Below, piece after piece: positions 41,139-48,092 of a stretch of 64,000 nucleotides of DNA (position 1 is its first letter; every line of letters begins with the position of its first letter). The position numbers were made by a program, and so were the translations under genes. The notes beneath the pieces are model-generated. The model saw nothing but the letters and a program-made list of their open reading frames with translations. It searched no databases and had not been told where the DNA came from. Source of the stretch: Sphingobacteriales bacterium (GTDB lineage: Bacteria > Bacteroidota > Bacteroidia > Chitinophagales > JADJOU01); assembly GCA_021297855.1 (NCBI GenBank), contig JAJTHM010000055.1, forward strand, positions 1-64,000, written 5' to 3'.

Positions 41139-42233
41139 TCAATTTTCTTTTAAAAACATTTTTGAATCCTTTATACTACCATTGATCTTGAGTGTATAGA
41201 TATAATATCCTGGTGACAAGTTACTACCATTATACTCAGTACTGCCTATACCAGTGCCATCGTTTAATACAATAGTAGACTGAAGCGTCCCCATTATATT
41301 GCGCACCTCAATTGTTGCAGAAGTAACAGGTGTGCTTTCATCTATAAAATAGGTGATTGTAGTAGTGCCATCAAAGGGATTGGGATTATTTTGAAATAAT
41401 CTAGATCTTGACTGCCCTATAGTGTCAATTGAGCGACCTTGCCAATTGATGATTTCTTGGCGCAGTTGTGCAATTTCAAGTCGTTGGCTGTCTATAATCT
41501 TTTGTTGGTCTTGGATTCCACGCACAATTATAGGGATAAATTCAATATAATTAACAGCTTCACTATTTCCTATTCCAGATACTAAATTTGGGAACAATCT
41601 TGAAATTGCCTGTGCTGTAAATCCAAAATGTAAACTTGTATCATTATTTGGGTTTAAGCTATATGATTTGCCAGTAACAGAGGAATCGAGTATCGCCGTA
41701 TCTACATCATAGCCACCAATATTGAAGTTTTGTTTATAATTATACTTTAAAGGAACTAATTGTAATAGTTTAGACAATGTGTTTTCAGGTAAATTGGTCA
41801 TATTTTCCTTTGCAGCAGAATCAGAATGAGTAAAATAATTACCCCCTATAGCCACTACATTTCCATGAACTTGAAGTTTGAAATTTTGTACCTGATATTG
41901 AAACGGCCACGTTCCAGCAGTTTTCTGAAACCAAGGATTTGCAGGATTGCCTATACTGACGTGTCCATAATCTGAAATATGCAGTTTGAAATTTCCGCTA
42001 TTAAATGAAGGCCAAGGTTTCCAAAAATTTAGTCCTGAGGCATAATGCTCTATTCCCCATTGACTTTGATTTGAAGCAGGGCTGCTTGAATTAAACCCAA
42101 GACCTAGCCAGCGATAGTTTTGATATCCAATCTGAGTACTTCCACCACTAACACGGAATATTCCTTGGGCACTTATATTTAAAGTCATAATACTTAAAAT
42201 GACCAAAACTATTTTTATTGATTTTTTTTTCAT
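41139..42233 (-). CDS. Secreted protein with S74-type intramolecular chaperone (endosialidase chaperone) domain and T9SS C-terminal tail
   Basis: 'SDSAAKENMTNLPENTLSKLLQLVPLKYNYK...FGFTAQAISRLFPNLV...VNYIEFIPIIVRGIQDQQKIIDSQ' (S74 chaperone), then 'NNPNPFDGTTTITYFI...GYYIYTLKINGSIKDSKMFLKEN'. Confidence 0.88.
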   Translation of the reverse strand: MKKKSIKIVLVILSIMTLNISAQGIFRVSGGSTQIGYQNYRWLGLGFNSSSPASNQSQWGIEHYASGLNFWKPWPSFNSGNFKLHISDYGHVSIGNPANPWFQKTAGTWPFQYQVQNFKLQVHGNVVAIGGNYFTHSDSAAKENMTNLPENTLSKLLQLVPLKYNYKQNFNIGGYDVDTAILDSSVTGKSYSLNPNNDTSLHFGFTAQAISRLFPNLVSGIGNSEAVNYIEFIPIIVRGIQDQQKIIDSQRLEIAQLRQEIINWQGRSIDTIGQSRSRLFQNNPNPFDGTTTITYFIDESTPVTSATIEVRNIMGTLQSTIVLNDGTGIGSTEYNGSNLSPGYYIYTLKINGSIKDSKMFLKEN

Positions 42234-42445
42234 TTGTCTTTTTATTTAAGTGAATTTCATTTGATTTACTTTGCTCAGGCATTCAAGCCTAAGGCTTGTA
42301 TTTGAAAACTTTGTTTTAAAGTACCTCATATCGATCTTGCATCGTATGATTGAATAACTAATGCTCCAAGTCCAAGGTTTAAACGTGAATAAAAAATATA
42401 AAGAAGGGTGTGGAGCCTGTTGCTTATTTACTAACGCCGTACTCG

Positions 42446-42553
42446 GTACTGGAAACCTACAAGGAAATTATTAAACAAGCAAAGGACACACCCAAAGGGT
42501 GTGGTCTCTGCCCGTCTCCTCTCTTCCTTGTTTAAAATTTCCAGTTTTAGTAC
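42446..42553. other. Structured intergenic element (imperfect long inverted repeat with inner perfect hairpin)
   Basis: GTACT/AGTAC outer arms; GGAAATTATTAAACAAG (42463-42479) vs CTTGTTTAAAATTTCC (42527-42542); inner CACACCC-AAA-GGGTGTG (42487-42503). Confidence 0.5.
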
Positions 42554-42734
42554 GATGAGAAGAAATAGCGTGACCGCTTTATATTTTTACGTTTTTTATC
42601 TAGGCTGTCATCTGTATCATTGTTTTAGTTTTGAATTGATATTTGTTCTAGTACAACATAAATTAGATATGACAAATATACTAAAAGGTGTGTAATATTC
42701 TATCAAAAAAGAAAAAACTTATCATTTTGCCCTC

Positions 42735-42904
42735 CGAGGTGGTTCGTTTAGCTTAGTGCATTAAAGTTTTAGCATAAAAAGCTAAAATCTTATCAAATTT
42801 GTCTAAAGATTTATACATATAATCTATACGCTTTGGCGATTTTGTCTAAACTTTTAGATAGAATTATTAACGCTTTAGCTTCGGTCGCTAAAACGACCAC
42901 CTCG
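42735..42904. repeat. 170-bp span bounded by inverted repeats CGAGGTGGTTCGTTTAGC / GCTAAAACGACCACCTCG
   Basis: 18-nt arms pairing almost completely with two 1-nt bulges; an internal hairpin TTTTAGC-ATAAAAA-GCTAAAA is also present. Confidence 0.6.
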
Positions 42905-43035
42905 ACACCTAAAGGCTAGGCACTGCTGCTAGTTTAGCGCATTTTATCACTAAGAATTTTTAACTATAATATTTGAGGAATATCCTACGTTATAGTCTTG
43001 ATAATAAATTTCATAACCACTTAAATTTTTGGACT

Positions 43036-43512
43036 ATGCCATTAAACAATTTAGGTAAGACACACATTACCGCTGCACAGATTACAGACTTTGACAAAGC
43101 CTTGGACGATCTCATTACCATAGCTACCGCTATCACTCAAAACCTCACGGATGAAGAACGCAGTCGATACGGGAGTATCAATGAAAAGAACAAGCTTCTA
43201 GTCAATGGTACGATGGATTTTCATAAGAATCAGCCCAATCTCGAAAGTCCAGACATTGACTGGACGGAATTTGAAGCAGACTATGCAGATAGACAATTTG
43301 CAGATACGAGAGCAGATAAGATTCAAAGCTTGTTGCGTCTAATCACAGATTTCAAGATAGTACATGATTATGACAACTACCACGATGCCCTAACAGATTA
43401 TGACTATACGAAATATAAAGCAGGTACCAATACCGCAGGATTTTCAGAAAAACAAAACTATCTCAAACAATTTTTTCCCAATACCGGTAATACTACACCT
43501 CCTGTGGAGTAG
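43036..43512 (+). CDS. Conserved-hypothetical-type small protein of unknown function
   Basis: ORF 42973..43512; probable start at MPLNNLGKTHITAAQITDFDKALDDL (43036). Followed immediately by a strong hairpin. Confidence 0.75.
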   Translation: MPLNNLGKTHITAAQITDFDKALDDLITIATAITQNLTDEERSRYGSINEKNKLLVNGTMDFHKNQPNLESPDIDWTEFEADYADRQFADTRADKIQSLLRLITDFKIVHDYDNYHDALTDYDYTKYKAGTNTAGFSEKQNYLKQFFPNTGNTTPPVE

Positions 43513-43536
43513 CTATAATATAAGTTTTTAAGGGTT

Positions 43537-43570
43537 AACAAAGGACTGCTAGAAATGGCAGTCCTTTGTT
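43537..43570 (+). terminator. Hairpin downstream of the 43036..43512 gene
   Basis: AACAAAGGACTGC (43537-43549) / GCAGTCCTTTGTT (43558-43570), perfect 13-bp stem. Confidence 0.8.
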
Positions 43571-43872
43571 ACGCATGAAAGCCACTGCTACTCCCTCGTC
43601 AACTTCATCAGCTCTTTACTACCAGATTTATCCACTTTCTACTTTGTCGGTATTATTAACCAGTAACCCATTTAAAATCTGAGTTTTATTGTTGGTAAAA
43701 ACACCCAAAGGGAGGAAATATAAGCACTAGCATTTTTAACTTTTATCTTTCTCCTATACTTATCTCTTTTTAATTGTTAGGAGTAATTATTGATTTATTT
43801 TAATGGTATTTTGAAGGTATCAATTTAACGCTTAGCTTTTATCCCAGAAAATTTTTATTCATCTGATTATAA

Positions 43873-43903
43873 TTTGACGAAGAAAAATTTTATGTACATT
43901 TGA
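43873..43903 (+). promoter_or_regulatory. Promoter of the methylase gene (TTTG...TACATTTG)
   Basis: ATTTGACGAAGAAAAATTTTATGTACATTTG; 29/31 identical to the DUF1599 promoter at 20180..20150. Confidence 0.75.
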
Positions 43904-43960
43904 GCATAGAAATAGACGATTAGAAAAAGAAATAATACCCACTGCAAATACCAACTCGCT

Positions 43961-46354
43961 ATGACCCTCTACGAAAAACTCCAACTAGCCTCTAGCGAAG
44001 AAGATGTCAAAGACGCTTATATCAAAGCCATAGGTATCAAGGAGTATCAGAAAAATTTGATAGATATTCAGACCAAGGAAATCTGGTTTGAAGCTAAAGA
44101 GGGTGGACGAAACTCGACCTATGCCATGTTTACCCAGCTAATGCACTATGTACAAGTGGCACTCGACCGAGGGGAATATATACCGCCATTCTTAGCGGTT
44201 ATCGATACGCAGAAAGCAGCTATCATGAAAAGTGAGGATGTCATACCCTTTCTAGCTAAAAAGACTATCAAGTGGGGTAAATCGGCGAGTGGCTATACAC
44301 AAGAAGCCTTAGATGAAGTCTCGGCTTATATCGGGACGTATTTTGTCAGCTTCAAGATAGAAACCCACGAAGAGGAGTTTATCCATACGATAAAAAATGC
44401 TATAGTCAAAGGCGATATTATCCGCACCCAAATCACCCCGGACAATCTCAAGCAGGTATTTGATAAATGGGTAGCGATGATAGGGCGAGAGATACGAGAC
44501 ATAGCCGAAGAAGATTATGCCTTGCTCTTCTTTGCCGACATCATGAGCGATGGCACGGTATCGACCCATACAGACTTGACTGCCGAGCTGCTGCATCGAA
44601 ATAATCAACCTGTATTTATGCTCAATGGCAAGCTCTACGAACTATCCAACCGAGAAGGCTACCGACAGTTCTGGGCTATCTATCATCGACCGCCTAAGGC
44701 TGAATACCGAAATTATCTTCTAGAGCGCAGAGATAGTCTGATCCCTATCGACGAGCGCAGCTTCAAAGGGGCGTATTATACCCCACTCGCTGTGGTGGAC
44801 AAGGCTTATGATAAACTGACCGAAACCCTCGGCAAAAACTGGCAGAAAGACTATATCGTCTGGGATATGTGCTGTGGGGTAGGAAACCTCGAAATCAAGC
44901 ACTCCAACCCTCGCAATATATTTATGTCCACCCTCGATAGCGAAGATATCGATGTGATGAAAGCCACCAAAACCTGTGTAGCTGCTACCCGATTTCAGTA
45001 TGATTATCTCAATGATGACATAGCCGACGATGGCTCGATAGATTATACACTGACCAATAAAGTCCCCCAAGCTCTCCGACAAGCTATAGCCGATGGAAAG
45101 AAAATACTGGTGCTGATCAATCCGCCGTATGCGGAAAGTGGCAGTGGTATAGGTAAAGGGGATAAAAATAAAATAGAAGTAGAACAAACACAAATAAATA
45201 CTCTAATGAAAACCCAAGAAATGGGTTATGCAAGTAAAGAATTGTTTGTTCAGTTTTTGGCAAGAATTGCAAAAGAAATACCTTCTGCAACTTTAGCCAT
45301 GTTTAGTACATTGAAATATGTCAATGCTCCAAATTTTGAGAAATTTAGAGGAATTTGGAATGCTAAATATTTAGGTGGATTTGTAGTACATAGTAAAGCA
45401 TTTGATGGATTAAAAGGTGATTTTCCTATTGGATTTTTAGTGTGGAAAACAGATCACCGTTCTCAAAAAAAACAACCAATAATTGAAATTATTACTGAAG
45501 TTATTGATAAAAATGCTAAGCCTATTGGAGAAAAAAGTTTTCATAATTTGCCAAATAAAATATTCCTAAATGCATGGATGAAAAAGTCAATGACAAATAA
45601 TGAACTTGCATTGCCTTTATCTAATGCTTTAACTATTTCGAAAAATCCAAGAATAAAAATGTCATGTGATAATATGAAAGGATTTTTATTTGCTGGAAAT
45701 AACGATTTTCAAAATTCATTAACAGGCACTTTAATTACATCATCAATATATACAGGTCGAAATGGTGGAGGTGTATATATAGACCAAAAAAACCTTTGGC
45801 AGGCTGCAATTGTATTCTCCGTTCGAAGATTAATTAAACCTACATGGCTAAATGACCGCGACCAGTTCCTGCAACCTACAGAGCCGCTGACCGAAGAGTT
45901 TAAGACTGACTGCCTGATATGGATGTTATTTAATGGTTCTAACCTCACTGCCTCTGCCAATGACCTCGACTGGAACGATAAAAAATGGTCGATAGTCAAT
46001 CACTTCATTCCTTTTACAGAAGAAGAAGTCGGCGCACCTGATCGGTTTGAGTCAGACTTTATGGTCCAATATCTCCGAGATAAGAAGCTCAGCTCTGAAG
46101 CCAAAGCTGTCCTCGATGAGGGGCGCAAGTTATGGAGAGCCTACTTCGCCCATACCGATGTACGAGCTATGCGCGATGAGCTGAAACTAAACCGCCCCGA
46201 TGTAGGCTGGTATCAAGTCCGCAAGGCACTGGAAGCTCGAAATAAAAGTGGAGATTTTTCTGTAGTCAGTTTTGTAGCATTTAAAACGGCTTATGAAGTC
46301 TTGAGTGACAAGCTAAGACCCATGGTGTATGAATTGGGATTTTTGAGGAAATAG
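43961..46354 (+). CDS. Stand-alone N6-adenine DNA methyltransferase / type IIG (Eco57I-like) restriction-modification-like protein
   Basis: Motif I 'VWDMCCGVGNLEIKH', motif IV 'LINPPYAESG', N-terminal possible nuclease 'IDIQTKEIWFEAKEG' (D...ExK-like). No separate specificity subunit nearby. Confidence 0.8.
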   Translation: MTLYEKLQLASSEEDVKDAYIKAIGIKEYQKNLIDIQTKEIWFEAKEGGRNSTYAMFTQLMHYVQVALDRGEYIPPFLAVIDTQKAAIMKSEDVIPFLAKKTIKWGKSASGYTQEALDEVSAYIGTYFVSFKIETHEEEFIHTIKNAIVKGDIIRTQITPDNLKQVFDKWVAMIGREIRDIAEEDYALLFFADIMSDGTVSTHTDLTAELLHRNNQPVFMLNGKLYELSNREGYRQFWAIYHRPPKAEYRNYLLERRDSLIPIDERSFKGAYYTPLAVVDKAYDKLTETLGKNWQKDYIVWDMCCGVGNLEIKHSNPRNIFMSTLDSEDIDVMKATKTCVAATRFQYDYLNDDIADDGSIDYTLTNKVPQALRQAIADGKKILVLINPPYAESGSGIGKGDKNKIEVEQTQINTLMKTQEMGYASKELFVQFLARIAKEIPSATLAMFSTLKYVNAPNFEKFRGIWNAKYLGGFVVHSKAFDGLKGDFPIGFLVWKTDHRSQKKQPIIEIITEVIDKNAKPIGEKSFHNLPNKIFLNAWMKKSMTNNELALPLSNALTISKNPRIKMSCDNMKGFLFAGNNDFQNSLTGTLITSSIYTGRNGGGVYIDQKNLWQAAIVFSVRRLIKPTWLNDRDQFLQPTEPLTEEFKTDCLIWMLFNGSNLTASANDLDWNDKKWSIVNHFIPFTEEEVGAPDRFESDFMVQYLRDKKLSSEAKAVLDEGRKLWRAYFAHTDVRAMRDELKLNRPDVGWYQVRKALEARNKSGDFSVVSFVAFKTAYEVLSDKLRPMVYELGFLRK

Positions 46355-46355
46355 G

Positions 46356-46416
46356 TTTAGATGTAAGAGGTTAGATATGAGATGTTAGATATTAGAAGTG
46401 AGAAATAAGAAATAGG
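46356..46416. repeat. TTAGANN heptad array downstream of the methylase
   Basis: ttagatg taagagg ttagata tgagatg ttagata ttagaag tgagaaa taagaaa. Confidence 0.8.
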
Positions 46417-46515
46417 TATTCAGCTCTTAGTGCGCTTTGTGGGATTCTTTATTCATGTTGAAATGGTTTTATTAAGGAATTCATATTTGCTGCGCAGGAG
46501 TGCACTTGGTGGTTA
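46403..46515. repeat. 113-bp direct repeat, copy 1
   Basis: aaataagaaataggtattcagctcttagtgcgctttgtggg...gagtgcacttggtggtta; one mismatch to copy 2. Confidence 0.95.
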
Positions 46516-46526
46516 ATAAAAGGGTG

Positions 46527-46605
46527 ACTTGAGATATGAGATGTAAGATGTTAGATATTAGATGTTAGAGATGAGAAGTGAGAAATTAGAAATAAGAAAT
46601 AGGTA
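46527..46605. repeat. TTAGANN heptad array between the two 113-bp repeats
   Basis: tgagata tgagatg taagatg ttagata ttagatg ttagaga tgagaag tgagaaa ttagaaa taagaaa. Confidence 0.8.
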
Positions 46606-46702
46606 TTCAGCTCTTAGTGCACTTTGTGGGATTCTTTATTCATGTTGAAATGGTTTTATTAAGGAATTCATATTTGCTGCGCAGGAGTGCACTTGGTGGT
46701 TA
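46590..46702. repeat. 113-bp direct repeat, copy 2
   Basis: Same as 46403-46515 at offset 187 bp; tgcActttg instead of tgcGctttg. Confidence 0.95.
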
Positions 46703-46730
46703 GAGGTTAGAGATGAGAAGTGAGAAAACG
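46700..46730. repeat. Short TTAGANN heptad array upstream of the 388-aa gene
   Basis: ttagagg ttagaga tgagaag tgagaaa. Confidence 0.7.
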
Positions 46731-46765
46731 AGCTGTATTTGGTAATATAAATGAAAAATTAGGGC

Positions 46766-47932
46766 ATGAAATTAAGTATCGAGAAAAAAATAGAATACCT
46801 AGACAAGGTAAGCGCCTATTACTGTAGTTTAAGTCATAATGTATTCAGTGATTATAAAAATCAAATGGATATAGTGCTGGGGCTAGAAGATGAATACACC
46901 TATCTCACCTCTACGGAAACCTATGAAAATGATATAGAGAATCCTTATCTGCGAATAGAATTGAACGAATGGGATCAGCTCCTAGCAGAAATAGAAATTC
47001 AACATCAAGATAAAAGGCTCTATCCTCATTTTTACCAAGATGCCTCCTTGGATCTCGGGTCTATTGAAGCTAGTTTAGATATCGATGGCACTAAATACAA
47101 ATTGGACAAATATCAGCTTCTCAGATATACCAAACTCCAATTGCAGAATTTGACTAGATTTAAAATCATGGATAGCCTGCGACCGCAGAATAAGGAAAAT
47201 CGAAATAGAGTGAAAGAAATGTTTAAGGACTACAATGAAAGTCTAGATAAAAAGCTTTCAAACGTCGAAGAGACAGAACTCAATCATAAAAAAGACATTG
47301 AATTAGCCGATTTTTATCTATCCGTAATTAATAAATTTAAGACCGTAAAACCGCTAGGAGAGATCATAGCTCAGGAGTTCAGACCCTATCAGCCAGACTA
47401 TAAAAAAGAATATAGGTATAGTGACCATCCTGTGTGGGATATGCCTTGTATTTTCCGATTAAAACAGGGTCGTATAGATCCTACTATCCAGTATTCTATA
47501 GTATATAAAAATGAATTCTTATACCAAGGGATAAAGGAGATAGACAATTATCATGACTTTACATTGATATCAGAGTTCAATCATGGTATGCTAGTACCGA
47601 CCGATAGCTGTCAGATATTTTCTATCATAGATCCATCGGTGAGTATTGGGCTTTGGTATATTTTAGGATCCTATTACTATAAAAAAATCGGATATAGAGC
47701 TTTTGCTATGAATACTCCTTTTTTAGATATTCCTATCCCTATACTCGATGCTATGTATCAGCCATATTTTGCAGATAGCTTGAATCTATATGGATATTAT
47801 AAAGAAAGGCAAGAATCTTATCGTAGATTAGTGGATAACACAAAAGCTATCTATGCTCATCAAGGAGAAAAAGCGGCTAATTATTATATAGAGTTGACAT
47901 TAAATGAACTAGATGAAGGTTCTGCTTTTTAG
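46766..47932 (+). CDS. Protein of unknown function (388 aa)
   Basis: Long plus-strand ORF in accessory context; no family recognised. Confidence 0.8.
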   Translation: MKLSIEKKIEYLDKVSAYYCSLSHNVFSDYKNQMDIVLGLEDEYTYLTSTETYENDIENPYLRIELNEWDQLLAEIEIQHQDKRLYPHFYQDASLDLGSIEASLDIDGTKYKLDKYQLLRYTKLQLQNLTRFKIMDSLRPQNKENRNRVKEMFKDYNESLDKKLSNVEETELNHKKDIELADFYLSVINKFKTVKPLGEIIAQEFRPYQPDYKKEYRYSDHPVWDMPCIFRLKQGRIDPTIQYSIVYKNEFLYQGIKEIDNYHDFTLISEFNHGMLVPTDSCQIFSIIDPSVSIGLWYILGSYYYKKIGYRAFAMNTPFLDIPIPILDAMYQPYFADSLNLYGYYKERQESYRRLVDNTKAIYAHQGEKAANYYIELTLNELDEGSAF

Positions 47933-47933
47933 A

Positions 47934-48021
47934 AATTAGGGATGTATAGATGATAGATATTAGACGTTAGAAGTTAGATCATAGATACTAGATGTTGGAT
48001 ATTAGATGCTAGAGATGAGAG
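47934..48021. repeat. TTAGANN heptad array between the two unknown-function genes
   Basis: ...tagata ttagacg ttagaag ttagatc atagata ctagatg ttggata ttagatg ctagaga tgagagg. Confidence 0.75.
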
Positions 48022-48092
48022 GGGTAATTTTAAAAGGAAAATATGAGTGTATTTTGTGAAGTTTTATCAATAAAAAATGATGCGAGTAAACT

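Noticed and set aside
42501-42695. 64-aa ORF in the structured intergenic region
   Set aside because: Begins inside the inner hairpin/inverted repeat, with no convincing start context or homology; more likely non-coding.
42446-42904. Retron msr/msd or group II intron
   Set aside because: Inverted repeats are present, but there is no reverse transcriptase ORF in the window and no recognisable catalytic intron domain.
44720-45193. 157-aa antisense ORF inside the methylase gene
   Set aside because: Shadow ORF opposite a strongly supported coding frame; no recognisable motifs.
46356-46730. Possible CRISPR-like array
   Set aside because: The repeats are 7-bp degenerate heptads without unique spacers of constant length, and no cas genes are nearby.
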